A DNA stretch of 64,000 nucleotides from Bacillus mojavensis RO-H-1 = KCTC 3706 (GTDB lineage Bacteria; Bacillota; Bacilli; Bacillales; Bacillaceae), in NCBI RefSeq assembly GCF_000245335.1, contig NZ_JH600294.1, positions 248,001 through 312,000 on the forward strand, written 5' to 3'. Made by a program: the position numbers and the translations under genes. The notes under the pieces were generated by a model, which ran no database searches, was not told the origin of the DNA, and saw nothing but the letters and a program-made list of their open reading frames with translations. Below are positions 14,894 to 25,073 of this stretch, in pieces; position 1 is the first letter of the stretch; each line of letters begins with the position of its first letter.

Positions 14894-15226
14894 TTATCCG
14901 ATTTTTGTTCCGTTTGGTAACGGTTGTCCCGGTTGAAGCAGGACGACGTCACCTTGGCCGGGAATGCCGCCGAGGACTAACACTTCGGACTTAAAACCTG
15001 CGATTCGGCGCGGCGGAAAGTTCACGACAGCGATAATTTGTGAGTTGGTCAATTCTTCTGGGCGATAGCGCTTTGTGATTTGCGCGCTTGATTGTTTGAC
15101 GCCGATCTCTTCTCCAAAATCAATGAACAGTTTAATCGCCGGGACTCTTGCTTCAGGAAATTCTTCTGCTTTGATAATGGTCCCAGTTCTGATATCCAAT
15201 TTTTCAAAATCCTCAATTACAGCCAT
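14894..15226 (-). CDS. csaA: CsaA, tRNA-binding-domain chaperone
   Basis: 110 residues from the second of two adjacent ATGs, at proper distance from AAGGAG. OB-fold tRNA-binding domain: [45 protein letters not shown]. CsaA is a small dimeric protein-export chaperone of B. subtilis that also resembles the tRNA-binding domains of Met-tRNA synthetase. Single gene convergent with BsrF. Confidence 0.95.
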   Translation of the reverse strand: MAVIEDFEKLDIRTGTIIKAEEFPEARVPAIKLFIDFGEEIGVKQSSAQITKRYRPEELTNSQIIAVVNFPPRRIAGFKSEVLVLGGIPGQGDVVLLQPGQPLPNGTKIG

Positions 15227-15288
15227 CATTATATCTCCTTTTTCTTACTATTTTAAAAGAGACACTTGTTAATTGTTTAACCAAAAGC

Positions 15289-16011
15289 TCATATTTTTTT
15301 ATCCGAATGAAAGGTGTTCCGGTATATTCGGGGCGATACACCTGTACTTTTTGCAAACCATCTTGTAAAAGAAGAAAGGTTTTGAAAGCCGAGCGATTGG
15401 CTCACAACAGTCAGTGTTTCATTTTTGTCAATCAGCATCCGTTTCGCTTCCTCGAGACGGAGGTCAGCTATATAGGCTTGAGGGGATTTTCCGGTCTGTT
15501 TCTTGAACCAGCTTGAATAGTAAGCTGGGTGATAATGTTCAATTTTCGCCAGCTTTTGTATTGTCAGCGGCTCAGACAAATGGCTATGGATGTATGCGAT
15601 TGAAGCATGAGTATGGGTTTGCAGTTTTTCTTTTATGTATTGAACAAGCAGATGGAGCGTATGTGCTGAGCGTGTATTTGCTTCCTCTATTAATAAGTGC
15701 CTGATCGATGACCAAAAAGGATCGATTGCAGCTTCAACCCCTGCGGCTGCATGATACTCCTCAATTTTCATCGCATGAAGCGGCACATCCAGCACAAGAC
15801 ATTCATTTCTGCCAATAGAGCGGAACCGATGCTCGCACTCTGGCGGAATGTATAAAAAATGATCCGGCTTTAATTTGACCTGACGCTCCTCTGTTTCAAG
15901 ATCGATATTCCCTTCAAGGGGAAAAAGAAATTGGCTGTACGCGTGCTTATGTGAGGAATAAAGGCGTGTATATGTCCGTTTTTCACAGATAATCTCTTGA
16001 AGCGAATTCAT
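15289..16011 (-). CDS. yobQ: AraC-family transcriptional regulator YobQ
   Basis: 240 residues: an N-terminal cupin-like sensor (about 1-100; LYIPPECEHRF) and two C-terminal helix-turn-helix motifs (SEPLTIQKLAKIEHYHPAYY; LTVVSQSLGFQNLSSFTRWF). Its ATG touches the yobR stop, so it is the last gene of the yobTSRQ run. Ligand and targets unknown. Confidence 0.9.
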   Translation of the reverse strand: MNSLQEIICEKRTYTRLYSSHKHAYSQFLFPLEGNIDLETEERQVKLKPDHFLYIPPECEHRFRSIGRNECLVLDVPLHAMKIEEYHAAAGVEAAIDPFWSSIRHLLIEEANTRSAHTLHLLVQYIKEKLQTHTHASIAYIHSHLSEPLTIQKLAKIEHYHPAYYSSWFKKQTGKSPQAYIADLRLEEAKRMLIDKNETLTVVSQSLGFQNLSSFTRWFAKSTGVSPRIYRNTFHSDKKI

Positions 16012-16763
16012 CAGCCATCCTCCTTTTTGATCCGGTAATGGTGTTCCGATATAGGCGAGAACCCGATTTTTTCATACAAAGAAACGGCGGCTGAGTTTTC
16101 TTTCATCACTTGCAAGTACATATACTTAGCTCCATTGTTCATTGACCATACAGTCAGAGCCCTGATGACTTGAGTCCCTGCCCCTTTTCCTCTATGTTCC
16201 TTTGCTACAACAACGTTGCTGAGTCCCCCATAGCCATCGATAACGGAGGACGTGCCCACTGCTGTCAGGCTGCCTTGGTCATACATAGTGAGAAAGGTTT
16301 TACACGGCTGCATTCGTTTGAAAATGCTTGTATAGCCGCAATGCCGTTCTTGTGAAAATTCTTCCAATCGGATAAAATCATCAATCCATAAAGACGATGG
16401 CTCCTGCTCCCATTTATATGTAAATCGGCTGTTGTCAAAAGTACATTCTAACATATCACAGCATGATGCTGTCATTTGAAAACATTCATCTATCTTTTCA
16501 TATCCGCTGTCTGCCAATGCATCATCCAGTCCTTCCGGTGATGCGTCACTGATTTGAATACAAACAGGCAGGCCTGAACTTTTATAAAAATGCTCGATCT
16601 CTTTTTGGTAATCTCCTTCTGGCATATCCGCCGATGTCCATACGCTGTTCGCACGTTTGGTTACGCCAAAATTCGCTCTAAGAAGCCATTTCCCTATTCT
16701 CTTTTGAATATAAGACGGCCATGATGCTGCCGCTAATTGCTCAATTTTGTAAATATCATGCAT
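16011..16763 (-). CDS. yobR: GNAT-family N-acetyltransferase YobR
   Basis: 250 residues from the ATG before HDIYKIEQ. The C-terminal GNAT domain shows the acetyl-CoA loop VVAKEHRGKGAGTQVIRAL and VSLYEKIGFS; the N-terminal half resembles a degenerate second GNAT fold. Substrate unknown. Lies between yobS and yobQ in the same direction. Confidence 0.88.
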   Translation of the reverse strand: MHDIYKIEQLAAASWPSYIQKRIGKWLLRANFGVTKRANSVWTSADMPEGDYQKEIEHFYKSSGLPVCIQISDASPEGLDDALADSGYEKIDECFQMTASCCDMLECTFDNSRFTYKWEQEPSSLWIDDFIRLEEFSQERHCGYTSIFKRMQPCKTFLTMYDQGSLTAVGTSSVIDGYGGLSNVVVAKEHRGKGAGTQVIRALTVWSMNNGAKYMYLQVMKENSAAVSLYEKIGFSPISEHHYRIKKEDG

Positions 16764-16841
16764 AGCCTCTTGCCTCTCTCTTATATATACTGCAAGATAT
16801 ATTATACAATATTCAGAAATATAAGACATATATTATTTGGT

Positions 16842-17417
16842 TTACATAATATTTTTATTGTTTATCGACAGACCCGATAAAAATAATTGAATTGAAAATG
16901 CTAAGCTGTCTGAAATGTCTTCCTTTAGTTCAAACGCTTCTTTTCCGATTAAAGTCGCGAATCCGTGCAGCAAGCTTCGCAGCCCTCTTGTTGCATGAAT
17001 CACAGTCTGTTCGTTTGCATAACCGCTGTCAATAAGCAGTTTCGCGACAAGCCGGACAATTTGGTTTGACAGGCTTTCAGCTCTTTCATCTTGAATTTTA
17101 AGCAAAGTCGCTTCATAATAACCCGGATTTTCAACTGCAAACCAAACATATGCATCGCCTAAAGATAGCAAGGCGGACTCCCCCTTCTGTTCTTTGACGG
17201 AATCAGCCATCTGATCAAAAAGTTTTGTCAAACCGCTGACAGCAAGCTCTGTTCTGATTCCCCGCAGCCCGCTTATGTGATTATACAGAGACGGGGGCCG
17301 TACATTCATTTTTTTAGAGAGTGCGGCCAGCGTCACGCCGTTTATTCCTTCCTGATCAGCAATCTCTGCCGCCGCCTCTATAATCATCTTTTGATGTAGA
17401 CCTGCTCTCGGTGACAT
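16842..17417 (-). CDS. yobS: TetR-family repressor YobS
   Basis: 191 residues from the ATG at 17417 (AAAGGGG, 7 nt upstream). N-terminal HTH (GVTLAALSKKMNVRPPSLYNHI) and a C-terminal TetR_C/WHG domain. Only 2 nt follow the yobT stop, so they form an operon. The twin palindromes before yobT are the obvious site for YobS autoregulation. Confidence 0.9.
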   Translation of the reverse strand: MSPRAGLHQKMIIEAAAEIADQEGINGVTLAALSKKMNVRPPSLYNHISGLRGIRTELAVSGLTKLFDQMADSVKEQKGESALLSLGDAYVWFAVENPGYYEATLLKIQDERAESLSNQIVRLVAKLLIDSGYANEQTVIHATRGLRSLLHGFATLIGKEAFELKEDISDSLAFSIQLFLSGLSINNKNIM

Positions 17418-17419
17418 GT

Positions 17420-18125
17420 TCAAACCCCTTTCTTTGCTTTTTGAATGGCTAATTTCATCGACTGTTCAGGTGAAGCAAGAAAATGACCATGTCCGACCGC
17501 AAGACAGCTCGGCGCCTTGTCAACGAGCCGTTCCGCACTTCTTACAGCAGCCTCCTTATTCCAAGTGGCGAAGGCAGGAAAAAGGAAATGTCCATCTCAT
17601 TTGGCCGGAAACGGCTATCCCCCCGCGTAATTGAAATGCATCCCCAGCTATTACAATTCCGTTTCTTGTGTCCAGAAACGACATGCTTCCCGGGGTATGA
17701 CCGGGAGTTGAAATCGCAAGGAGAGAACCGATTGTTTCGCCACCCGCCAGCAAAACGTCAGGCTTTGTTTTGATATTTTTTGGAATTCCTCCTTTTATAG
17801 GCGTCTGCGGTTCATCTTTCCGCAAAGAAACATCACCTTTTAACAAAAATGAATCACGCTCGGAAATGACAACCTTTGCATCAGGAAAAGCTTGGGACAG
17901 TACATCCAACGAACCGACATGATCACCGTGCGCATGAGTCAGTAAAATATGTTGCAGTGGTTTTCCCAGCTGATTCACTGCTTGGATAATCCCTTTATAG
18001 CTGTTCGGAAGACCAGTATCTATTAAGGTTACTTCATTTTCTTCCTCTACAAGATAACAATTGACCGGAAATAATGCCGGATAAAACGTCAGCTGCCGCA
18101 CAGTTTGATTCTGAATCATTCTCAT
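17420..18125 (-). pseudogene. yobT: Metallo-beta-lactamase-fold hydrolase YobT, frameshifted as read
   Basis: About 235 residues when joined. Zinc motif THAHGDHVG (near residue 68), then STPGHTPGSM and AGDAFQ, the glyoxalase-II-like core. An extra A in the run at 17579-17583 (T on the coding strand) shifts the frame after RWTFPF; the missing end (ATWNKEAAVRSAERLVDKAP to FLASPEQSM) continues to a TGA at 17420 beside yobS. ATG at 18125 follows AGGAGGAG. Substrate unknown, perhaps a thioester or lactone. Confidence 0.85.
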
Positions 18126-18148
18126 ATGATAACTCCTCCTGAATAAAA

Positions 18149-18196
18149 AACTAATGGTGTTAGTTTTATTATTAACTAATACCATTAGTTTTTCAA
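18149..18196 (-). promoter_or_regulatory. yobT promoter with twin YobS-type operators
   Basis: Two palindromes with the same arms, AACTAA-N5-TTAGTT, at 18149-18165 and 18174-18190 (centres 25 bp apart). The upstream one fills the spacer between a TTGAAA (18191-18196) and an AATAAT (18168-18173) reading toward yobT. This is typical of a TetR repressor blocking its own operon. Confidence 0.75.
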
Positions 18197-18201
18197 GAGT
18201 G

Positions 18202-18687
18202 TTATGCTGATTTTATGGCGACAAATATTTTCACCTGCGCCCTCTGCGGTGAAAGCGCACTTTGATCATACTGTTCGAAGTCTCCCGAAAACGTACGCAA
18301 ATGCCGCTTGTCCCAAGTCCAAATTTCCTTCCACGTCTCGAGTACAACGTCTTCAATAGGACCGATTTTTGAAGTAAAAACAGCATAAGCGGAAGCCGGT
18401 AAATATATATCTTCATACGGTTCCGGAAGCATGTCGCTATGCTCGGTAAAAGCGCCGACAGAAAATGTGTAAAACCCATTCTCCTGCTGTTCGTAATGAG
18501 AGTATAAAGCGATAATGCTCTGATCCTTTTTATGAGGCGGGAGTAACACGCTCGTATCCTGCTGCCAAAATCGATTCCATAAGAGCGGAATTTGTCTTTT
18601 TTCTGTCATTTCCAGTGCATTGCTTGTTCTTTGAGACAGTCCTGAAAAACGCTTTTGTTCTAAATGTGTCACATGTGAATAGTTCAT
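18202..18687 (-). CDS. yobU: YobU, GyrI-like effector-binding domain protein
   Basis: 161 residues, matching AraC-type C-terminal effector-binding (GyrI-like) proteins: QENGFYTFSVGAFTE and LPASAYAVFTS, then a Trp-rich IWTWDKRH. No DNA-binding domain. Ribosome site AAGGAGG. Probably a stand-alone small-molecule binding protein; lies between yobT's promoter and yobV. Confidence 0.85.
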   Translation of the reverse strand: MNYSHVTHLEQKRFSGLSQRTSNALEMTEKRQIPLLWNRFWQQDTSVLLPPHKKDQSIIALYSHYEQQENGFYTFSVGAFTEHSDMLPEPYEDIYLPASAYAVFTSKIGPIEDVVLETWKEIWTWDKRHLRTFSGDFEQYDQSALSPQRAQVKIFVAIKSA

Positions 18688-18740
18688 ATGATACCTCCTT
18701 TTTACCTAGATTATAAAAGAAGAAACCTGACAGCATTGTG

Positions 18741-19680
18741 TCAGGTTTCATATATTTTTTGCATATGAAAAATCGTTTCTTTTACCTTTTCCCGGATATG
18801 AAGAGGTTCCAGGACCTCAATATCCTTGCCAAATTGCAGCAAGAAACCAATCAGCCATTGATCCTCGGGCAGGGATATCACCGCTCGGCAGGCTTCATTT
18901 TCATCAAATTGAAGGCTATCATGTCCAAACCATTCACTTATACGCTGACGCGCCCCGGGCTGAACAAGGATGACCAGCTCAGTTAAACGATCCTTTCGAT
19001 ACCAATTCACATCCCAGGGCAGAGTCTCCAGCTGTATGTCTTTTCTCATAAATGATTGATGTAAAACAGTCATATCTTTTATGCGGCTTAATTTAAAAAA
19101 GCGGAAATCGTTTCTAACCAGACAGTAGGCGTATAAATACCAGCGGCCTGCCTTGCATACCAGCGTGTAAGGCTCTGTTTCACGGAGAAGTGTTTCCCCG
19201 TTTGCATTTGTATATGTAAACGATATGGTTGACGACCGATCGATTGCATCACTGATGTTTTCTCGAAGCGCCTTTTGGTCCTCTGTTTGTCCCCATGCCG
19301 TCATGTCAATAAACCATTTTTCCGTTTCACGCTTAAATGCCTCTGCGGCCTGGTCTGGTATGAGATGTTTTATTTTTTGATAAGCCGCGCTGTGAGAAGC
19401 GGGTTCATACATGGATGAGATGCTCTGCAAAGCGGAAGCAATAGCAAATAGCTCCTCTTCTTTCAGCCACTCTCTTTCAAGCCGATACGTTTCCATCACA
19501 CTGATCCCGCCCCCGGCGCCTTGTGAGGTTACAATCGGAATGCCCGCTCTGCTGATCGTATCAATATCTCGGTAAATCGTTCTGACTGATACTTCAAATA
19601 AATCAGCTAGATCAGCAGCCTGCACTTGTTTTTTTGCTGATTAATAACATCACCATCGCTAACATACGTTCCAGTTTCAT
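18741..19680 (-). pseudogene. yobV: DeoR/WYL-type regulator YobV, frameshifted as read
   Basis: About 312 residues when joined. The N-terminus MKLERMLAMVMLLISKK is separated from VSVRTIYRDIDTISRAGIP (HTH_11) by one extra base in the T7 run at 19629-19635. A WYL domain follows (YTNANGETLLRETEPYTLV; GRWYLYAYCLVRNDFR) and a C-terminal extension. WYL proteins sense ligands through the SH3-like fold. Likely linked to yobU, 53 nt downstream. Confidence 0.85.
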
Positions 19681-19885
19681 TTTTCGCACCTTGTCTCCTG
19701 CTTTTATTTTCCAATATTATCATACCATTTTATGAGGCTTGGGCATATCTATTATGCAGCCTAAAGGCATCGTGCATATATTATGAAAACAGGGGCCTCC
19801 CCTTCTTTTTTTATGGTCATTGTTTATTTAGACTACTATTTCAAAACGGATAAGCATACACTACTCAACGGAGGGGATTCACATC

Positions 19886-20429
19886 ATGCATCTTACACTT
19901 CAAAGCGTTTATCCTGTCATGATTATCGTCTTTTTTCTTGTATAAAAAAATCAAGCGCTCCATCGGATATCAGCCGCTGAAGCCTCGCTGGCTTTTTACT
20001 CGTTTGGTTCTTTTTTCAATGTTTGCATTCGGTCTCACCATTTTCAGCCTCATTCATCCATTTTTGTACGGATATTTCATTATCGGCATTATCGGCGGAT
20101 GTCTGCTGGTTTTTTTCGCCAGGAAAAATCTCTCCTTTGAAAAACGCAGAGGAAAAATTTATTTTCGGACTCATATTTGGGTGGAGCTTATTCTGCTAAC
20201 CCTATTTCTATCGAGATTTCTTTATCGTGTAACAGAGCTGTACCTTGCCGCGCCTGATTTACACAGCCTGGGATCTTACAGCCAGTCTATCGGAACTGAT
20301 CCTTTCACGATTGGCGTCTGTTTTCTGATCGCCGTCTATTATATCGGTTTTTCCTCTATTGTCATCAAAATCAGCAGAAACGGGCTGGAGCAAAATGGGC
20401 ACAGTAAAGAAAAAGACATCCTTGCTTAA
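19886..20429 (+). pseudogene. yobW: Membrane protein YobW, frameshifted as read
   Basis: About 180 residues, four membrane helices. MHLTLQSVYPVMIIVF is joined to LYKKIKRSIGYQPLKPRWL by removing one T from the run at 19931-19936. ATG follows GGAGGGGA. Conserved segment FFARKNLSFEKRRGKIYFR resembles CcdC-type proteins. In B. subtilis yobW (csk22) is expressed in the mother cell late in sporulation under sigma-K. Confidence 0.82.
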
Positions 20430-20459
20430 TCGCGACATGCGGCAGCAAGGATGTCTTTT

Positions 20460-20792
20460 TTAATCGTGTCTTGTATGGTGGATCATTTGCTGAAGCACAT
20501 CTAAAACATGCTCATCCTCGGGAGAATAGTAGATTGATGTTCCTTCTCTGCGCGATTTCACGAGCCGGAGATTTTTTAAAAACCTGAGCTGATGGGATAC
20601 TGTTGATTGCAGTAAATTCAGTTTCTCAGCGATCCCGTTCACAGCATGTTCACCCTGAGAAAGCAAATGGAGAATCCTGATTCTGGTAGGATCAGAAAGC
20701 GCTTTGAAGGTTTGTGCGACTAGAAATAAAGTTTCTTCGTCCAAATCGGTCACCGTTTCATTTGCACGGTCCGCTTCTCGAAATTCAGTCAT
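20460..20792 (-). CDS. yozA: ArsR-family metal-responsive repressor CzrA (YozA)
   Basis: 110 residues from the ATG after AAGGTGAG. ArsR winged helix: [39 protein letters not shown], and C-terminal [18 protein letters not shown] with the Asp/His metal ligands of the alpha-5 site. CzrA represses cadCA/czcD zinc, cadmium and cobalt efflux genes. Convergent with yobW. Confidence 0.92.
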   Translation of the reverse strand: MTEFREADRANETVTDLDEETLFLVAQTFKALSDPTRIRILHLLSQGEHAVNGIAEKLNLLQSTVSHQLRFLKNLRLVKSRREGTSIYYSPEDEHVLDVLQQMIHHTRHD

Positions 20793-20983
20793 GTGTCTCA
20801 CCTTTCTTATTTCATAGTTTTATCTTATAACAAATGACCTTTCATGCAAACCTGTCTCTTCTTGTTTCAATTCAACCTCACAGTTTAAATTTATGTTTCA
20901 AATCAGGTTTTTACTTGGTCTGGTATATGTTCTATGTCATAATAAAAAAGTCATACTGCTGCAAACATTGAGGGTGAAACACA

Positions 20984-21658
20984 GTGAAGAAAAAGAGAAA
21001 AGGCTGTTTCGCTGCTGCGGGTTTTATGATGATTTTTGTCTTTGTCATGGCCTCTTTTTTATTGGTCCTGCTTTTGTTCAACCGCGATTTAATCAAAAAA
21101 CTTCCGATTGACACGAAAACCATTGTCCTCGAACGTTTAACTGATTATAAACCGCTGGTTGAGGACGAGCTTGAAAACCGGGGACTCTCCAATTACACAT
21201 CGCTGATACTCGGCATGATGTATCAGGAGTCAAAAGGAAAAGGCAATGATCCGATGCAGTCCTCTGAATCTCTGGGGTTAAAGCGTAATGAGATAACAGA
21301 CCCTCAACTCAGTATTAAACAAGGCATCAAGCAATTTACCCTCATGTACAAAACCGGTAAAGAAAAAGGTGTGGATTTGGATACGATTATTCAAAGCTAC
21401 AACATGGGGGCAGGTTATATTGATTTTGTAGCTGAACATGGAGGAACGCATACTGAGGAATTGGCAAAACAATACTCCGAGCAGCAAGTCGAAAAAAATC
21501 CCGGGCTCTATACTTGCGGAGGAAATGAAAACAATTTCCGTTATCCGTATTGCTACGGTGATTACACGTACGCGGAAAAAGTAAAAGAAAAAACGAAAAC
21601 GGTTGAAAAATCTTTACAAGTCGCAACACTTGAAACCATGGAATCAACGGCTCATTAA
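20984..21658 (+). CDS. yocA: Lysozyme-like transglycosylase YocA
   Basis: 224 residues from a GTG start (GAGGGTG upstream). One N-terminal membrane anchor (GFMMIFVFVMASFLLVLLL), then a lysozyme-like/SLT fold: LILGMMYQESKGKG with the catalytic-type Glu, IQSYNMGAGYIDF. Related to the phage/ICE CwlT-type muramidases. Exported and anchored, it probably acts on peptidoglycan. Confidence 0.88.
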   Translation: MKKKRKGCFAAAGFMMIFVFVMASFLLVLLLFNRDLIKKLPIDTKTIVLERLTDYKPLVEDELENRGLSNYTSLILGMMYQESKGKGNDPMQSSESLGLKRNEITDPQLSIKQGIKQFTLMYKTGKEKGVDLDTIIQSYNMGAGYIDFVAEHGGTHTEELAKQYSEQQVEKNPGLYTCGGNENNFRYPYCYGDYTYAEKVKEKTKTVEKSLQVATLETMESTAH

Positions 21659-21684
21659 AGGAGCCTGTCAATTTACTGACAAAG

Positions 21685-21754
21685 CCCAAAACGATATTTG
21701 GGCTTTTGTCATGTTTACAAACCTCAAAAAAGCCATACTGAGTATGGCTTTTAA
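21685..21754. terminator. Two terminators between yocA and yozB
   Basis: GCCCAAA-ACGATA-TTTGGGC-TTTTG (about 21685-21710) serves yocA. AAAGCCATACT-GAGTATGGCTTTT (about 21731-21753) lies at the yozB end. Confidence 0.75.
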
Positions 21755-22288
21755 TAATACGGTGATATCATCAAATAAACAATAACACCTGTAAGGCTGA
21801 CATACAGCCACAGCGGCATTGTCCATCTGGCGATTTTTTTATGGCGCTCCACCTGCATGCTGAAGCCTCTAATCAGCGTAAACAGCGCAAGTGGCACGAT
21901 GATTGCAGAAAGGCAGATATGCGTAATTAATATAAAGAAATAAATCGGACGCATAATCCCTTCTCCGCCATACAGCGTATTCTCCGCAATCGAATGGTAT
22001 GTGACATAGCAAATCAAAAACAATAATGTTGTCGTAAAAGCAGCTAAAATAAAGCGTTTATGCGCCTTAATGTTTTTTTGTTTAATCATAATCAATGCCG
22101 CCAACAAGAAGATAAACGTAAAGCTGTTGAATATCGCATTCAGCATTGGCAAAATGTGAATATTCGCATGGCTGAACTGATCTAATTTAGGCATAAAAAA
22201 CAAGCACTGCGATCAAACCGTTAATCAGAACTGTCAGCGTAAGGACAATTCCAGTATAATTTTTCGGTTTATTTTCTGTTTGATTCAT
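21751..22288 (-). pseudogene. yozB: DUF420 membrane protein YozB, frameshifted as read
   Basis: About 178 residues, five membrane helices. MNQTENKPKNYTGIVLTLTV joins MPKLDQFSHANIHILP once one A is removed from the run at 22195-22200. ATG at 22288 after AGGAGAGG. Histidines in HANIHILP, KAHKR and THICL recall the CtaM/DUF420 family linked to cytochrome oxidase assembly. Confidence 0.85.
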
Positions 22289-22425
22289 TTGGTGACCTCT
22301 CCTAATTTGTACTGGCTATCCAAATCGTATGCAAATTCAACGGAGATGTCAACGTTTTCGATGGCTTCGTCAGAAATTAGACACACTTCAGAAGGCCGAT
22401 GCTTAAAAAGCACCAGCCTTTTGGT

Positions 22426-23207
22426 TTATGCCTCTTGCATTAAATGATCAACGACCTTATGTTCATTTTCATTCAGCAAATTCTTTTGGATTTTCGAATG
22501 AATGGGTTTGTTCATATGCTGATCTAGGATGTCAGCTGATTTTTTATCACCGGCAATGATCATTCGCTCCCATTTTTTTGCCGCGGCTTTCTGGTCGAGA
22601 TTGGCCGCCAGCCGCTTGTACAGTCTCGTTTGATTCTCCGTTACATGATTCTTCAGGTGTTCCTCTTCTAATGATGCCGATTTGGTTTTAGAAGACTGGC
22701 TGCTCTCCCAAGACTCATTGATTGCGTCATATTCATAATTTTCGACCGCTTCAATTTTGCCTAGAACGGTTTCTATAATTTTCACTTCATTTTGCTGCGT
22801 TAAAATAAAAGCTGTACTTGGATACGTTTTGCGCAAATTTTCCAGCTGGTCAAGTACAGCTGTCTCCTCCCAGAAAAATGTTGTTTCAACAGGAATCTGA
22901 AGCGTGATCGCTTCCCATATCCCGCTATTTGAAACAAAAAATACAAGGCTGCGCGGCATATTTTTTCCTATTCCATTAAGGTGCTGATAGATTTTGTCAC
23001 TGATTGCATTCAGACACTTTTCTTCCTCCGGGTCACTTGCTGCCAGATATTCTTTTAATCTCCCGAACCCTGACTTAAGGGTAATTTTCCATTCTCCCCC
23101 CTGTTGCTCTGGATCCCTCATATCTGTGTTGAGATATAACGAAAGAATTTTGTCCGGGGTTCCAATTGGACATAACGCAATTTCTTAATCAATGAATCAA
23201 TCGGCAT
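22426..23207 (-). pseudogene. yocB: YocB, VLRF1-like uncharacterised protein, frameshifted as read
   Basis: 260 residues when joined, the length of YocB. MPIDSLIKKLRYVQL is in one frame; DKILSLYLNTDMRD and the rest in another. Adding a G at 23162-23163 joins them. ATG follows AGGAGGAAG. Soluble; LVFFVSNSGIWEAITLQIPV and IIAGDKKSADILDQHMNKPI suggest the eRF1/VLRF1-like fold of release-factor-like proteins, but that is inference. Confidence 0.78.
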
Positions 23208-23377
23208 TCATCTTCCTCCTTTTGCAACGGGTTACTTTTCTTTTTCCTCTCTCAAATCCGATCAAACCTTACTTGCGCTAAATTCTAGCAATTATGGATT
23301 TATCATTTACAAACGCCTCTTCTATCTACTACAATTGGTTACTGTGTTTCTAACTTTTTTTTGAAAGGGGTTTGATT

Positions 23378-23875
23378 TTGATTACCATTAAGGAAAAAAA
23401 CCGCCAAGAGCTTGAAGAAGAGCTGAATCATTTAGAATTTCAACTTTATCGCATGCAGGAAAATATAAAGGATCTATCGAAAGATGCCAGAGTGCTTGGT
23501 ATTGATCAATCGAAAGATGAAGATTGGATGATTGTTTCCTCGATTGATGATGGCCAAACATGCAAAATTATGCTCACGGATTGTGAAACAGCTTATAGAG
23601 GGGAAAGCTGCTTTTCACTTGTAGCATCCTATCAGGACGATGCCATTCATATTGGAGATATTAAAGGACCTCCGAATTACGGTTTCGGTTCTATTTGTAT
23701 GAAATATTTAAAGGATATTGCCAGAGACTGCAATATCCCGAAAGTTACCGGCGACATAGCCAAACGGGATTGGAATCATGTGGACAGGCTCATTCATTTT
23801 TATGAAAAACATCAATTTGAAGTATGTATTGACTACGATACACAATCAGGAAGCATTAAATGGACAGATTTTTAA
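23378..23875 (+). CDS. yocC: YocC, uncharacterised protein
   Basis: 165 residues. The second TTG (23378) is 7 nt from AAAGGGG, better than the first. N-terminal coiled coil (RQELEEELNHLEFQLYRMQ) and a C-terminal part with GFGSICMKYLKDIARDC and HVDRLIHFYEKHQFEV, which looks like a degenerate GNAT fold. Function unknown. Confidence 0.82.
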   Translation: MITIKEKNRQELEEELNHLEFQLYRMQENIKDLSKDARVLGIDQSKDEDWMIVSSIDDGQTCKIMLTDCETAYRGESCFSLVASYQDDAIHIGDIKGPPNYGFGSICMKYLKDIARDCNIPKVTGDIAKRDWNHVDRLIHFYEKHQFEVCIDYDTQSGSIKWTDF

Positions 23876-23939
23876 AAAAATCTGGAAGAATGTGCCGAAA
23901 TATGCTGTAATGGTGTAAAACCGCTTAGGAGGATCTGAA

Positions 23940-24917
23940 GTGTTTGCACCCAAACTGAAACCGGGAGACGAAATTCGAATCGTGTCTCCCGCCACCAGCA
24001 TGTCCATATTAACAAATGAAGCAAAGTTGCACGCAAAAACGACATTAGAACAATTGGGTTTTCGGGTGACCATTGCTGAACACGCAGAAGAATTAAACGA
24101 ATTCCAGTCATCCTCTATTGAATCAAGAGTAAGTGATCTGCACAGCGCCTTTTTCGATCCCGACGTCAAAGCTATTTTAACGACACTTGGCGGATTCAAC
24201 AGTAATCAGCTGCTACGTTATCTTGATTACGAGAAAATCAAACAGAATCCAAAAATATTTTGCGGCTATTCCGATATTACGGCTCTCGCTAATGCCATTT
24301 ATCAAAAAACCGGTCTCGTTACATATTCAGGCCCCCACTTTTCTACATTTGCAATGAAAAAAGGATTGGAATATATAAAAGATTATTTTCTGGCTTGCTG
24401 CGCTTCGGATGAAGCCTTTGAAATTCTGCCATCACAAGAGTGGAGCGATGATCAATGGTTTTTAGATCAAGAAAACAGGCACTTTCACCCTCATTCCGGT
24501 CCTATTGTGATCCAGGATGGCTATGCTGAAGGCACATTGATTGGCGGCAACCTGTGTACACTTAATTTGTTGCAGGGAACGGAGTATTTTCCTGAGACAG
24601 ACAACACAATTTTACTGATTGAAGATGATTATATGTCAGACGCAAACATGTTTGACCGCGATTTACAATCGCTCATCCACCTCCCTTCTTTTTCAAATGT
24701 AAAGGGGATATTGATCGGCAGGTTTCAAAAAGCATCAAACGTATCAATAGATCACGTAAAAGCGATAATTGGTACAAAAAAAGAATTATCCGGCCTCCCC
24801 GTTATCGCAAACATAAATGCCGGGCACACCTCTCCAATTGCCACGTTCCCTATTGGGGGAACATGCAGGCTTGAAGCTGTTTCGGGTACATCACGAATAT
24901 GGATTGACAAACATTAA
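23940..24917 (+). CDS. yocD: LD-carboxypeptidase-like peptidase YocD (S66 family)
   Basis: 325 residues from a GTG after AGGAGGA. S66 (LdcA/MccF) pattern: LKPGDEIRIVSPATS at the start, nucleophile Ser in FCGYSDITALANAIY, Glu-containing LLIEDDYM, and His in NINAGHTSPIATFPIGG. These enzymes cleave LD-bonds in muropeptides or detoxify microcin C-like peptides. Cytoplasmic. Confidence 0.9.
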   Translation: MFAPKLKPGDEIRIVSPATSMSILTNEAKLHAKTTLEQLGFRVTIAEHAEELNEFQSSSIESRVSDLHSAFFDPDVKAILTTLGGFNSNQLLRYLDYEKIKQNPKIFCGYSDITALANAIYQKTGLVTYSGPHFSTFAMKKGLEYIKDYFLACCASDEAFEILPSQEWSDDQWFLDQENRHFHPHSGPIVIQDGYAEGTLIGGNLCTLNLLQGTEYFPETDNTILLIEDDYMSDANMFDRDLQSLIHLPSFSNVKGILIGRFQKASNVSIDHVKAIIGTKKELSGLPVIANINAGHTSPIATFPIGGTCRLEAVSGTSRIWIDKH

Positions 24918-24951
24918 ACAGCTTGTAAAATCTTTTACAAGCTGTTTTCAC
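24913..24951 (+). terminator. yocD terminator
   Basis: AAACAGCTTGTAAAA-TC-TTTTACAAGCTGTTTT, a long perfect stem. Confidence 0.88.
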
Positions 24952-24974
24952 ATCTGCACGCCATCTCTGTCCAC

Positions 24975-25040
24975 ATGACAAATGTCATATATGATGTATG
25001 ATGTGTGCTACTACAAAGACATCCTTCTCTTTCGTATACT
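24975..25040 (+). promoter_or_regulatory. des promoter with DesR operator
   Basis: ATGAC-AAAT-GTCAT at 24975-24988 is a perfect palindrome like the known DesR site; half-site-like ATGATG repeats follow. The -10 is TATACT (25035-25040) and the -35 is poor (TACAAA), as expected for an activator-dependent promoter. Confidence 0.8.
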
Positions 25041-25073
25041 TAAGCGAGACACACAATGAGAGGATCCTTTACT

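Noticed and set aside
14661..14936. 91-codon plus-strand frame across BsrF
   Set aside because: Covers the BsrF promoter, its terminator and the csaA end; no ribosome site.
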